In this document: one piece after another, positions 18,961 to 27,586 of the stretch
Numbering within the stretch: position 1 is the stretch's first letter
Layout of the letters: the number at the start of each line of letters is the position of its first letter
Assembly (NCBI RefSeq): GCF_947501415.1
Contig: NZ_CANMVL010000018.1
Coordinates: 1-64,000, forward strand
Source: an uncultured Halomonas sp.
Lineage (GTDB): Bacteria > Pseudomonadota > Gammaproteobacteria > Pseudomonadales > Halomonadaceae
Direction of reading: 5' to 3'
Length of the DNA stretch: 64,000 nt
The notes under the pieces: model-generated
What the model was told of the DNA's origin: nothing
Databases searched by the model: none
What the model saw: the letters and a program-made list of their open reading frames with translations, nothing else
Position numbers and translations under genes: made by a program

Positions 18961-19083
18961 TGGTGGGAGGCCGGCTCTGCCGGGCGAATGGAGGCCGAAG
19001 GCCTCCCCGGAGGTACCAGCAAGCTTAGCAACACCCTGGTGCGCCTGGCGGCGCCTTCGCCCGGGGAACCCGGCCTCCCACCA
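18961..19083. repeat. Family B element B3
   Basis: TGGTGGGAGGCCGG to CCGGCCTCCCACCA, with hairpins GGAGGCC-GAA-GGCCTCC and GGCGCC-like (GCGCCTGGCGGCGCC). Nearly identical to B5 1325 bases away, including the variable middle AGGTACCAGCAAGCTTAGC. Confidence 0.93.
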
Positions 19084-19310
19084 CATAGCCGCAAGTCTTC
19101 TGCAATGGCTCACTTGCCTACCACCACAATTCTCTGGGCTCTCGATATGGCTCGCCGGCCTCCTACCGCATAGCTGCAGGCCTCCTGCTACTCACCTACC
19201 TCCAATTATAATTCGCGGCCCTTTTGACATGGTTCGCCTGTTTCCCCCCATAAGCCTCAAGCTTCCTGCCACGCTCTGCCGTCCTTTCACCTTTGTAGCT
19301 GGCCGCTGAA
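19084..19310. repeat. Degenerate 42-bp units upstream of the RAYT gene
   Basis: Repeats of the form CCTCCCACCACA, about 15 variable bases, then TGCCATGGCTC, much decayed toward 19300. From about 19310 to 19444 the sequence is unique and must hold the transposase promoter and leader; GGGGAGGAAGGG lies just before its ATG. Confidence 0.75.
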
Positions 19311-19444
19311 TATCCTGAGGGCCCAGCATCCCACCGCGCTCTTAAGGGAAGCCGGCGAACACCGACGGCCTTCGCATGAAATTGCTGACACATCATTCCT
19401 CTTCCCGGGACTAATCTGTCTATTAGTTCCTGGGGAGGAAGGGT

Positions 19445-19879
19445 ATGGAGTGCTATCATAGCCATGCCTTGCGAGGTGGGCGCCAGTCCATTACTGGTCA
19501 TTGTTACCTGGTAACGGCGGTAACAATGGGCCGTCAGCCAAAGTTTCTCGAATTCCAGTACGCCGCCCACGCCAGCTGCAGTTTCTATGCAGAATCGGTG
19601 CGTCGCCACGCTGACACCCTGGCCTTCGTCGTGATGCCTGACCATATTCACTGGCTCCTGCAGGTCGAGGGAAGTCTTTCGGAGGCGGTCAGAATCTACA
19701 AAGCCTTGGTGTCATGCCGTGTCGGCTCCAGGCTCTGGCAGGATGGCTTTCATGATCATGGGGTCCGCCGTGAGGAAGATTTGCGCAAGATTGCCCGTTA
19801 CATCGTGGGTAATCCGCTGCGGGCGGGGTTAGTCGACAATATCCTGAATTATCCCTATTGGGATGCAGTCTGGTTTTGA
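19445..19879 (+). CDS. REP-associated tyrosine transposase (RAYT, Y1/IS200-like)
   Basis: A 144-residue Y1-Tnp-fold protein. The HUH metal motif is H67-I-H69 in VVMPDHIHWLLQV, and the likely nucleophile is Tyr119 in ARYIVGNPLRAGLV, the Tyr-x3-Asn-Pro pattern typical of RAYTs. Length is normal and no break is seen, so it should be active. RAYTs nick and rejoin single-stranded palindromic (REP) sequences and are thought to spread them. This gene is single-copy in the window and is surrounded by family B palindromes, its probable substrates. It has no IS200-style accessory gene. Confidence 0.92.
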   Translation: MECYHSHALRGGRQSITGHCYLVTAVTMGRQPKFLEFQYAAHASCSFYAESVRRHADTLAFVVMPDHIHWLLQVEGSLSEAVRIYKALVSCRVGSRLWQDGFHDHGVRREEDLRKIARYIVGNPLRAGLVDNILNYPYWDAVWF

Positions 19880-19957
19880 GTGCAGCTAGTTTCATGCTCC
19901 TGTAGAAAGCTGTCTTGAGCGGTAGGGTGGGAGGCCGACTTGGTTGGCTTGGGCACC

Positions 19958-20081
19958 AGGTGGGAGGCCGGCTCTGCCGGGCGAATGGAGGCCGAAGGCC
20001 TCCCCGGAGATGCCAGAGAGCTTTGCAACACCGCTGGGGCGCCTGACGGCGCCTTCGCCCGGGGAACCCGGCCTCCCACCA
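19958..20081. repeat. Family B element B4
   Basis: AGGTGGGAGGCCGG to CCGGCCTCCCACCA. Hairpins are GGAGGCC-GAA-GGCCTCC and GGCGCC-TGAC-GGCGCC. It begins 79 bases after the transposase stop. Confidence 0.92.
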
Positions 20082-20230
20082 CAGTTCGCGGGCCCCTTGC
20101 CATGGCTCACCTGTCTCCCACCACATAGCTGCAAGTCTTCTGCCATGGCTCGCCGGCCTCCCAGCACAATTCGCGGGCCCTTGATATGGCTCACCTGCCT
20201 CCCACCACAAGCCGCAGGCCACCTGCCACC
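20072..20230. repeat. 42-bp tandem units after B4
   Basis: Units start at about 20072, 20115, 20157 and 20198, each beginning (C)CTCCCACCACA and mostly ending ATGGCTCACCTG. Two kinds alternate: one with TTCGCGGGCCCCTTGCC and one with TAGCTGCAAGTCTTCTGCC. Confidence 0.85.
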
Positions 20231-20285
20231 AGGGTCTATTTGGCTAGGGGAGGGGCCTCTCATCCGACTGGCCAGCTTGGGTACC

Positions 20286-20408
20286 TGGTGGGAGGCCGGC
20301 TCTGCCGGGCGAATGGAGGCCGAAGGCCTCCCCGGAGGTACCAGCAAGCTTAGCAACACCCTGGGGCGCCTTACGGCGCCTTCGCCCGGGGAACCCGGCC
20401 TCCCACCA
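20286..20408. repeat. Family B element B5
   Basis: TGGTGGGAGGCCGG to CCGGCCTCCCACCA. Hairpins are GGAGGCC-GAA-GGCCTCC and GGCGCC-TTAC-GGCGCC. The variable middle is the same as in B3. Confidence 0.93.
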
Positions 20409-20600
20409 CATAGCTGCAAGTCTTCTGCCATGGCTCACTTGCCTCCCACCACAGTTCGCTGGCCCCTTGCCATGGCTCACCTGACTCCCACCACATAGCC
20501 GCAGGTCTTCAGCCATGGCTCGTCTGCCTCTCACCACAATTCACGGGCCCCTCGATACGGCTCTCCGGCCTCCTATCACAAGCCTCAGGCCACCTGCCAC
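20399..20600. repeat. 42-bp tandem units after B5
   Basis: Units start near 20399, 20442, 20485, 20527 and 20569. They alternate the same two variants as the array after B4 and fade toward miaE. Confidence 0.85.
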
Positions 20601-20642
20601 AAAGGTAGAATGATCTCCACTCACGGCGCGCTTCGCGCTACC

Positions 20643-20660
20643 ATAACGTTTTAACGTTAT
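20643..20660. promoter_or_regulatory. Perfect palindrome upstream of miaE
   Basis: ATAACGTT-TT-AACGTTAT, 8-base arms around TT, 28 bases before the miaE start. It could be an operator; there is no T-run to support a terminator. Confidence 0.45.
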
Positions 20661-20687
20661 CTTCACCCGGTGAGACGCGAACCGACC

Positions 20688-21338
20688 ATGTCCGAGACCC
20701 TGTCCGAGCCTGCCGCCGTAAAGACCGATGCCGAAGCGCTGCTTTCCGATGAGCTGCTGGCGTTCCTTGGCTGCCGTACCCCCGATGCGTGGGTGGCGTG
20801 GGCGCTGGAAAACCCCGAGCTGCTGCTGATCGACCACGCCCAGTGCGAGAAGAAGGCGGCCTCCACCGCCATGAGCCTGCTCTACCGCTACGTGGATCAG
20901 CCGTTGCTGCTTACCAAGATGAGCCAGCTGGCGCGCGAGGAACTGCTGCACTTCGAGCAGGTGGTCAAGCTGATGGAGACCCGCGGGATCACCTACCGCC
21001 ATCTGAGTGCCTCGCGCTATGCCGAGGGGCTGCGACGCCATGTGCGCGCCAATGATCCCGAGCGGCTGTTCGATATCCTGATCATCGGTGCCCTGATCGA
21101 GGCGCGTAGCTGCGAGCGCTTCGCGCGGCTGATACCTCACCTCGATGCGGAACTTGCCAAGTTCTATCGCACTCTGGTTAAGTCAGAGGGACGCCACTAC
21201 GAGGATTACCTGATGCTGGCACGGCATCTGAGCGATGCCCCGGTGGATGCTCGCATTGCCTTCTTCGCCGAGCGCGAAGCTGAGCTGATACAAGAGCCGG
21301 ATACGGCCTTTCGTTTTCATAGCGGTGTGCCGGCCTGA
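20688..21338 (+). CDS. miaE: tRNA-(ms2io6A37) hydroxylase
   Basis: A 216-residue ferritin-like di-iron enzyme that hydroxylates the isopentenyl side chain of ms2i6A37 in tRNA. The iron-binding pattern is visible as helices with AREELLHFEQV and GALIEARSCERF plus KSEGRHYEDYL. I use the ATG at 20688 (MSETLSEP); a GTG at 20670 is an alternative. The gene follows the repeat field directly and its promoter probably overlaps the palindrome at 20643. Confidence 0.92.
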   Translation: MSETLSEPAAVKTDAEALLSDELLAFLGCRTPDAWVAWALENPELLLIDHAQCEKKAASTAMSLLYRYVDQPLLLTKMSQLAREELLHFEQVVKLMETRGITYRHLSASRYAEGLRRHVRANDPERLFDILIIGALIEARSCERFARLIPHLDAELAKFYRTLVKSEGRHYEDYLMLARHLSDAPVDARIAFFAEREAELIQEPDTAFRFHSGVPA

Positions 21339-21370
21339 TCCCGGCTCACCGTCAAGGACGCAGGAATACC

Positions 21371-24300
21371 ATGATGCGGGATGCTTCCGACGCAGCCGAT
21401 ACCCCTGCCGCGGTGCGGTTGACACTCTTCGGCCACTTCTCGCTCTCTCTCGGCGAGGACACCCTAACCCAGTTCAGCTACGACAAGGTCAAGGCGCTAC
21501 TGGTCTACCTGCTGCTGCACCATCAGCCGGTCAGCCGGGCGACTCTGGCCGAGCTGCTCTGGCCCGACCAGGGGCTCTCGTCGGGGCGCACCAATCTGCG
21601 TCACGCGCTGCACTGCCTGCGCCAGTCGCTGGGAGAACACGCCGACGAGGTGCTGGTCGTCTCCCGTCAGACCATCGCCTTCCAACTGCCCCAGCACTGG
21701 AGTCTCGACCTGCACGATATCCAGCAGCTGCTCGAGGGGGAGCGCGAACTCTCGACCCTGGACGCGCTGCTCGAACACTACCAGGGCGACCTGGTGGAGG
21801 AGTTGCAGATCACCCACTGCCCCGAGTTTCAGCGCTGGCTGGTGCAGGTGCGCAACGACTGGCGTCAGCGCGTGATTCGCTTCGCCGAAGCGGTGCTCGA
21901 GCGCTTCGATATCGTGCCCGATACGCTGCTCGAGGCGCTGGTCAATCGTTTCTCGGGCTACGGCCCTTTCCACGAGCGCCTGGTTCGCCAGCTTGCCGAA
22001 CAGGGTCAGCTGGCCGCGGCCCATGAGCAGTACAACGCCTATCTGCAGCTGCTGGCGCTCTCCGGCCAGCAGCCCGAGGCCGGCTTCCTGCAGCTGGCTC
22101 GCTACTGGTCTGACGCCCAAGCCGATGCCAGCGCCGCCAGCCTGGGGTTCTCGCGTACCCTGGCCCCGGACAGTTCTCCTCTGAGGGAAGACGAGATCGA
22201 GCAGCGTCAGCTCTCGGTGATGGCCATTCGCCTGCGTCTCAAGGGCGATCTCTCCACCCGCTCCTCCAGTCGCGCCAACCTGATGCTGCAGTTCGAGTTG
22301 ATGCGCTGGCTGGAGGAGCAGTGTCATCATCTGGGCGGCTTCTGGCTGCCCGGCGCCACCGGCGGGCTGGGGCTGGCCTGCTTCGGTACCCACGGGCCGG
22401 CGCACCAGCTGGCCGAGTTGGTGGCACTCTATGAACACTGCCGGCGCATGCTGCCCGAGGAGTCGGCACGCCACTGGGCGGAGGAGGGGGAGCCCCCTCG
22501 GGTCGAGCTGGCCGCGGGCCTCAACAGCGGCCGGGTGATCTATCTGCCCGAGCGACGCCTGGTCGACCCTCTGGGTCAGGTGACTCAGGGCTCCCTAGAG
22601 CTGATGAGTGCCGCCGAGGGCAGCGAGCTGGTGATCTCCCAGGAGGCCAGTCAGCACATGCCGCCGGCCCTCGACCTGCAGCCACGCTTGAGCTCGCGCC
22701 TGGTGGCCAGTGATGGCCGGGTGCGTCTGCGGGCACTTGTTCTTGGTGCGAACGAAGGTGGTCGCGAGGCGTTGCCCCCGAGCCTGGTCGGCCGCGAGAC
22801 CCAGCTGCGCATGCTGCGTGACGCCTTGGCCCGTGCCGGCATTGGCCTGCGCCAGAGCGTGTTGGTGCGCGGTCCCTCGGGCATGGGCAAGTCGGCACTG
22901 CTGGTCGGCTTCCGTCAGCTCGAGCAGAGCCGCGAGGCCACCATCTGCTGGCAGCCCACCACGCGTCTCTCGGTGCAGGAGCCCTATGGGGTGGCCCGCA
23001 AGCTGCTGCGCTGGCATCTGGGACATGAACTGGATACCAAGAGCCCGGATACCGAGAGCCTGGATGCCAAGAGCCTGACCGCCCTATACCAGCGCCTGTC
23101 GTTGCCTGAACCCGACGAGGCGCGCCGCCGACTGCTCGATACGGCACTGGGCGTCCGCGCGGCGAGTGACGGCACCGAGCTCGCCCAGTGTGGCGAGTCG
23201 GTGGAGCTGGTGGTCGGCCTGGTACAGCGGCTAATCGGCCAGATCGCCGCCGAGCGCACCCTGGTGCTGATGATCGACGACCTGCAGTGGCTCGACGAGC
23301 TCAGCCTCAAGGTGCTGACGGGACTGCAGGCGCGCCTGCCCATCAACTGCGCTTTCATGCTGGTGGCCAGCCACCATGGCCGCGAAGGCCTGCCCGCCAA
23401 GCTGCACTGGGACCAGCAGGTCACCCTCGGCAAGCTTGACGCCATGCAGGCCTCGCGGCTGCTCTCCCAGCTGGCGCGGCGCTATCGCCTGCATATCAGC
23501 CCACGTCTGCGCGGTCAGATCATCGAGCGCTGCGACGGCGTGCCGCTCTATCTCCAGGAGATCGTGCGCCGAGTCGACATGGACCGCCGCGAGGGGCGCA
23601 GCGTGCAGCTCGACGAGCTGCCCCACGGCCTGCTTGGCCTGCTGGCCAGTCGCATCGACCAGCTCGATGGCGACCGGGAAGTGGCGCATATCGCCGCGGT
23701 GCTGGGGCGCCGCTTCCGTTACGACTTCCTGGCCGAATGCAGCGAGCTGGACGGCCAGCGCCTGACCCGGGCCCTGGAGCAGATGCGTCACCTGGAGATC
23801 ATCGAACCCGCCGAGGGTGACGACAGCGGTCGCGAGTTCCAGTTTACCCATCAGCTGCTGCAGGAGGCCGCCTACCTCTCCTGCCCGCGGGATGTGCGTA
23901 CTGCCATCCATCGCCAGGTGGTCGAGCTGATCGAGGAGCGCTTCCCGATATGGATCAGTCGTCACCCGGGCGACTTCGCCACCCATCTGCGGCGCAGCGG
24001 TCACTATGCCCGCGGCGCTCGCTACTATGAGCTGGCGGCCCGCGAGGCGCTCAAGGTCAGCGCCAACCGTACCGCCCTGAAGATGGCCGACCTTGGCCTG
24101 GTCAGCCTGCGCCAGGTGGAGGGGCAGGCCGAGCGCGAGATCAGCCTGCTGACCGTGCGTGGCCAGGCTGCCTTCGCCCTGGAGGGACACGGCTCGCCCA
24201 CCGCCCACGAGAGCTTCGTGCGGGCCCGGGAGCTGATCAAGGCGTTGGCCGAGGAGGGCGAGAGCGTCGATCTGGAGCAGGCCTTTCTGGTCAAGTGGGG

Positions 24301-25309
24301 GCTGTGGGTGGGGTGTAGCCAGCGCCACGCCCATGCCGACGCCTTTCGTCTCGCCGCCGCCCTGGCCGATCTCGCCCGCAAGATTGGCGATCCCCGCTAT
24401 GCCCGCCTCGCCGAGTATGCCCAGGCAAGCTGCGAATACTGGGCCGGGCGCATCCCGCTGGCCTATGACCATCTCGACGAGATCAACCCGCTCGAGTCCG
24501 AGATGATGATCGAGTGGCTGCCGTTCTCCGACCACCCTCAGGTGGCGGCGGCCTGCTTCCAGAGCTGGGCGCTCTGTCTGCGTGGCGACTACCGGCGCGC
24601 CGAGGCCCAGGTGGAATCGGCGATTCGCCTCGCCGAACGCATAGGCCATCCCGGCAGTCTGGCCATGGCGCTGCTGTATGCCGCCGCGCTCTACCGTCAG
24701 CTGGGGCATGTGCATCTGGCGACCGACCGTGCCGAGCGCGCTCATCAGATGACCGGTACCCCCGACCTGCAGCTATGGCAGATGGCGGCAAGAAGCGTGC
24801 TGGGCTGGCAGCGCGCCATTGCCGGTGATCGTGACGGTCTCGCCAAGGTCGACGCCACCCTCGAGGAGCTCACCGACCTGACCGGGCGCGACCACTATGC
24901 ACGGCCTTCGCTGTGGTACGTGGATGCCTGCATGGCCCTGGGGGAGTATGCCCGTGCCGAGGACTACCTCGACCAGGCCCTGATGCTTGCCCGCGAACGC
25001 TCCACGTTGTTCGTGCCGGAGCTCGCCATTCAGCTGGCCCGAGTTCGTCAGCGCCTCGGTCATCCGCGGGAGGAGCTCGTGGCCCTGATCGAGCTGGCCC
25101 TGAACGATGCCCGCGAGGATGGCAACCTGCACCTGCAGATCACGGCGCTGGAGGCCTGGTTGATCCTGATCGACTCCGCCGACGCCGTGGCTCGACAGGA
25201 GTTCCGCCGTCTGCTCGCCGAAATCAGCTACAGTGACGCCCCCATTCTCACCCGCTGGCACAGCCTGCTCGATCGTGCCCAGCCCCGGGCGGTGGATACC
25301 GCCTTGTAG
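21371..25309 (+). CDS. SARP-like AAA ATPase/TPR transcriptional regulator
   Basis: A 1312-residue multidomain regulator. Residues 10-100 form an OmpR/SARP-type winged helix (RLTLFGHFSLSLGED ... NLRHALHCLRQSL), and 100-245 a bacterial transcriptional activation domain. Residues 275-450 resemble a class III cyclase fold that lacks the metal aspartates. A STAND-type ATPase follows, with Walker A GPSGMGKSA (about 500) and Walker B LVLMIDDLQWLDE (about 630). The last 500 residues look like TPR repeats. It probably oligomerises on ATP and ligand binding to activate genes. A 15-residue in-frame repeat (DTKSPDTESLDAKS) lies near 555. Targets are unknown; miaE is 32 bases upstream. Confidence 0.8.
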   Translation: MMRDASDAADTPAAVRLTLFGHFSLSLGEDTLTQFSYDKVKALLVYLLLHHQPVSRATLAELLWPDQGLSSGRTNLRHALHCLRQSLGEHADEVLVVSRQTIAFQLPQHWSLDLHDIQQLLEGERELSTLDALLEHYQGDLVEELQITHCPEFQRWLVQVRNDWRQRVIRFAEAVLERFDIVPDTLLEALVNRFSGYGPFHERLVRQLAEQGQLAAAHEQYNAYLQLLALSGQQPEAGFLQLARYWSDAQADASAASLGFSRTLAPDSSPLREDEIEQRQLSVMAIRLRLKGDLSTRSSSRANLMLQFELMRWLEEQCHHLGGFWLPGATGGLGLACFGTHGPAHQLAELVALYEHCRRMLPEESARHWAEEGEPPRVELAAGLNSGRVIYLPERRLVDPLGQVTQGSLELMSAAEGSELVISQEASQHMPPALDLQPRLSSRLVASDGRVRLRALVLGANEGGREALPPSLVGRETQLRMLRDALARAGIGLRQSVLVRGPSGMGKSALLVGFRQLEQSREATICWQPTTRLSVQEPYGVARKLLRWHLGHELDTKSPDTESLDAKSLTALYQRLSLPEPDEARRRLLDTALGVRAASDGTELAQCGESVELVVGLVQRLIGQIAAERTLVLMIDDLQWLDELSLKVLTGLQARLPINCAFMLVASHHGREGLPAKLHWDQQVTLGKLDAMQASRLLSQLARRYRLHISPRLRGQIIERCDGVPLYLQEIVRRVDMDRREGRSVQLDELPHGLLGLLASRIDQLDGDREVAHIAAVLGRRFRYDFLAECSELDGQRLTRALEQMRHLEIIEPAEGDDSGREFQFTHQLLQEAAYLSCPRDVRTAIHRQVVELIEERFPIWISRHPGDFATHLRRSGHYARGARYYELAAREALKVSANRTALKMADLGLVSLRQVEGQAEREISLLTVRGQAAFALEGHGSPTAHESFVRARELIKALAEEGESVDLEQAFLVKWGLWVGCSQRHAHADAFRLAAALADLARKIGDPRYARLAEYAQASCEYWAGRIPLAYDHLDEINPLESEMMIEWLPFSDHPQVAAACFQSWALCLRGDYRRAEAQVESAIRLAERIGHPGSLAMALLYAAALYRQLGHVHLATDRAERAHQMTGTPDLQLWQMAARSVLGWQRAIAGDRDGLAKVDATLEELTDLTGRDHYARPSLWYVDACMALGEYARAEDYLDQALMLARERSTLFVPELAIQLARVRQRLGHPREELVALIELALNDAREDGNLHLQITALEAWLILIDSADAVARQEFRRLLAEISYSDAPILTRWHSLLDRAQPRAVDTAL

Positions 25310-25362
25310 GAGGGATCAGTCCGTCGAAACGGCTTTTCCTCGCGACGGGAGGTTGGGATTCA

Positions 25363-25413
25363 TTGTGGGAGGCCGGCTCTGCCGGGCGAATGGAGGCCAA
25401 AGGCCTCCCCGGT
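25363..25413. repeat. Half copy of the family B element (B6)
   Basis: TGTGGGAGGCCGG ... GCCGGGCGAATGGAGGCCAAAGGCCTCCCCGG (split here): the left end and first hairpin only. It is in the gap before the sugar dehydrogenase. Confidence 0.85.
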
Positions 25414-25471
25414 TGGGCGTCACGCTGCGATGAATCAATCAATGACGTTACGAACACAGAAAGGAATCACC

Positions 25472-26638
25472 ATGAAGATCGCCATTGCCGGTACCGGTTA
25501 TGTAGGCCTCTCCAACGCCATACTGCTGGCCCAGCACAACGATGTGGTCGCGCTGGATGTTGTCCCGGAGAAGGTCGAGGCGCTCAATGCGGGCATCTCG
25601 CCGATCGAGGATGCCGAGATCAGCGAGTTTCTCGCCAATCGCGCGCTCTCCTTCACGGCTACGCTCGACAAGGAAGCCGCTTACCGGGAGGCGGACTTTG
25701 TACTGATTGCCACACCCACCGACTACGACCCGCGCACCAACCACTTCGATACCTCGAGCGTTGAGGCGGTGATCCAGGATGTGCGCGATATCAATCCTGC
25801 CGCGGTGATGGTGATCAAGTCCACCGTGCCGGTCGGATTCACCGCCGACGCCTGCCGCCGCCATGGCACCGAGAACCTGCTCTTCTCGCCGGAGTTTCTG
25901 CGCGAGGGCAGGGCCCTCTACGATAACCTCCACCCCTCGCGGATCATCGTGGGGGAGCGCTCCGCCCGCGCCGAAACGTTTGCGGGGCTGCTGACCCAGG
26001 GCGCGGTGAAGGAGGAGATCCCGGTGCTGTTCACCAACAGCACCGAGGCCGAGGCGATCAAGCTCTTCGCCAATACCTTCCTCGCCATGCGGGTGGCCTA
26101 CTTCAACGAGCTGGACAGCTACGCCGAGACCCATGGCCTGGATACCCGCCAGATTATCGAGGGAGTGGGGCTCGACCCGCGCATCGGCAGCCACTATAAC
26201 AATCCGAGTTTCGGCTACGGCGGCTACTGCCTGCCCAAGGACACCAAGCAGCTGCTGGCCAACTATGAGAATGTTCCCAGCAACATGATCCAGGCGGTGG
26301 TGGATGCCAACCGCACCCGCAAGGACTTTATCGCCGACCAGGTGCTGGCGCGACGACCGGGTGTAGTGGGCGTCTACCGGCTGATCATGAAGTCGGGCTC
26401 CGACAACTTCCGCGCCAGCGCCATGCAGGGGGTGATGAAGCGTCTCAAGGCCAAGGGCATCGAGGTCATCGTCTATGAGCCGGTACTCGAGGAAGAGACC
26501 TTCTACGGCTCCCGGGTGCTGCGTGACTTTGAGGCCTTCAAGACGGAGGCCGATGTGATCCTCAGTAATCGCATGGCCGATGAGCTCGCCGACGTGGCCG
26601 AGAAGGTCTACACACGGGATCTGTTTGGCAGCGACTGA
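25472..26638 (+). CDS. ugd: UDP-glucose 6-dehydrogenase
   Basis: The start is the ATG at 25472 with AAGGAATCACC before it; an ATG at 25430 lies in the leader. The protein is 388 residues, the compact size class. The Rossmann motif [14 protein letters not shown] is at 3-16, and the catalytic Cys253 is in [13 protein letters not shown]. It oxidises UDP-glucose to UDP-glucuronate with NAD, supplying acidic sugars for surface polysaccharide. It lies about 3.5 kb before the polysaccharide locus and has a separate transcription unit. Confidence 0.92.
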   Translation: MKIAIAGTGYVGLSNAILLAQHNDVVALDVVPEKVEALNAGISPIEDAEISEFLANRALSFTATLDKEAAYREADFVLIATPTDYDPRTNHFDTSSVEAVIQDVRDINPAAVMVIKSTVPVGFTADACRRHGTENLLFSPEFLREGRALYDNLHPSRIIVGERSARAETFAGLLTQGAVKEEIPVLFTNSTEAEAIKLFANTFLAMRVAYFNELDSYAETHGLDTRQIIEGVGLDPRIGSHYNNPSFGYGGYCLPKDTKQLLANYENVPSNMIQAVVDANRTRKDFIADQVLARRPGVVGVYRLIMKSGSDNFRASAMQGVMKRLKAKGIEVIVYEPVLEEETFYGSRVLRDFEAFKTEADVILSNRMADELADVAEKVYTRDLFGSD

Positions 26639-26731
26639 GCCCGCTGAGAGGTCATACCCTGACGCATCCCCACGAATAGAATCCTGAGGCCTCACCACGA
26701 ATAGAATAAGGAAATCAGCACATATAAAAAC

Positions 26732-26758
26732 GCCGGGCCCTGGGAAGGGGCCCGGCGC
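26732..26758 (-). terminator. Bidirectional terminator between ugd and the OmpW-like gene
   Basis: Perfect 10-bp stem CGCCGGGCCC / GGGCCCGGCG. On the minus strand it is followed by TTTTTATATG, a good T-tract for the OmpW-like gene. Confidence 0.88.
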
Positions 26759-26781
26759 TGTCTGCCTGAGGCGTATGCCGC

Positions 26782-27360
26782 TTAGAAGCGGTAGGTGACA
26801 CCCGCGCCGACAGAGACCGGGTCGAGGCGCAGGTCTTCGACGGTCTGGCCGGTCTGCTCGAACTCGGCGTCGACCTCGGTGTAGCGGGCGAAACCTGTGG
26901 CGCTGAGGTTCTTGGTGATAGTCAGGTCAACGCCCAGCTGACCGGCGAAGCCGTAGCTGTCGTCGACGTCCATGCCGGCGCCGCTCACGCTGGAGAAGCG
27001 GGTGTAGTTCACGCCAGCGCCGATGAACGGCTGTATGCGAGCTGCTTCCACCCCGCCCAGCGGGTAGTACTGCAACATCAGGTTAGCCGGCATGCGGTCG
27101 AGGGTGCCGGTCTGGCCACTCGCGAGGCTGTAGTCGTGCTCGACGTCCTCGCCGATGCTGAGCTCCATCCCCAGCTTGTCGTGGAAGAGGTAGCCACCGG
27201 CCAGACCGAAGGCGTTTTCCTTGGAGAGCTCGTCGCCATTGATGTCGGACTTCTCGAACTCGCCGCGAACATACACATCTCCCGCCTGGTAGGCCATGGC
27301 CTGACCGGCAACCAGAGACAGTGACAGAGTAGCAGCAGCGATGACAGGGGATAAGCGCAT
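26782..27360 (-). CDS. OmpW-family outer-membrane protein
   Basis: A 192-residue protein with a signal peptide ending at AMA (about residue 23). An 8-stranded barrel pattern follows and ends in GAGVTYRF. The segments LMLQYYPLGG, RIQPFIGAGVNYTRFS and YGFAGQLGVDLTITKNLSATGFARY are typical of OmpW proteins, which pass small hydrophobic molecules. AAGGAGAG precedes the ATG and a good promoter lies upstream. It is monocistronic. Confidence 0.88.
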   Translation of the reverse strand: MRLSPVIAAATLSLSLVAGQAMAYQAGDVYVRGEFEKSDINGDELSKENAFGLAGGYLFHDKLGMELSIGEDVEHDYSLASGQTGTLDRMPANLMLQYYPLGGVEAARIQPFIGAGVNYTRFSSVSGAGMDVDDSYGFAGQLGVDLTITKNLSATGFARYTEVDAEFEQTGQTVEDLRLDPVSVGAGVTYRF

Positions 27361-27409
27361 AGTGTTCTCTCCTTCTCGTGTTCTACATCATCCAAGATGC
27401 AACACCCAC

Positions 27410-27438
27410 ACTATACGATAAGGAAACAGTGTTTTCAA
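27410..27438 (-). promoter_or_regulatory. Sigma70 promoter of the OmpW-like gene
   Basis: On the minus strand TTGAAA (27438-27433), a 17-base spacer and TATAGT (27415-27410), about 50 bases before the start codon. Confidence 0.75.
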
Positions 27439-27586
27439 ACTGTTCTCGACATATGGTCGCAGCAGACGGCAAGGAATCCCCAGTCCCTCTGGTCTCTTTG
27501 GGTCAGCCGTCAGGGCTACGCCGAGCTCTCTGGCGTCTGCCAGGAATATGCAGCCTACTTAGCGGATCGACGTCGCGCGTGCCTGC

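Larger units (their letters stand above)
18402..20640. mobile_element. RAYT locus: transposase gene within arrays of palindromic repeats
   Basis: About 2.2 kb between mmsB and miaE consist of one short transposase gene and repeats derived from family B. In order: a 60-bp tandem array, elements B2 and B3, degenerate 42-bp units, the RAYT gene, element B4, 42-bp units, element B5 and more 42-bp units. Segments of about 230 bp (18899-19130 and 20223-20455) are near-identical in the same orientation on both sides of the gene. Apparent ORFs in the arrays are translations of repeats. Confidence 0.88.

Noticed and set aside
18383..20537. Several ORFs of 100-200 codons in the repeat field (for example 18383-18844 minus, 18453-18860 plus, 19892-20431 minus)
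   Set aside because: They are translations of repeats (recurring VGGRVPRAKAPPGAP-like and SHQRPQPAISKTG-like units), in several frames at once, without ribosome sites.
20072..20600. The 42-bp units looked like a CRISPR array
   Set aside because: The parts between the conserved words are themselves two alternating repeats, not unique spacers, and no cas gene is in the window. They join palindromic B elements.
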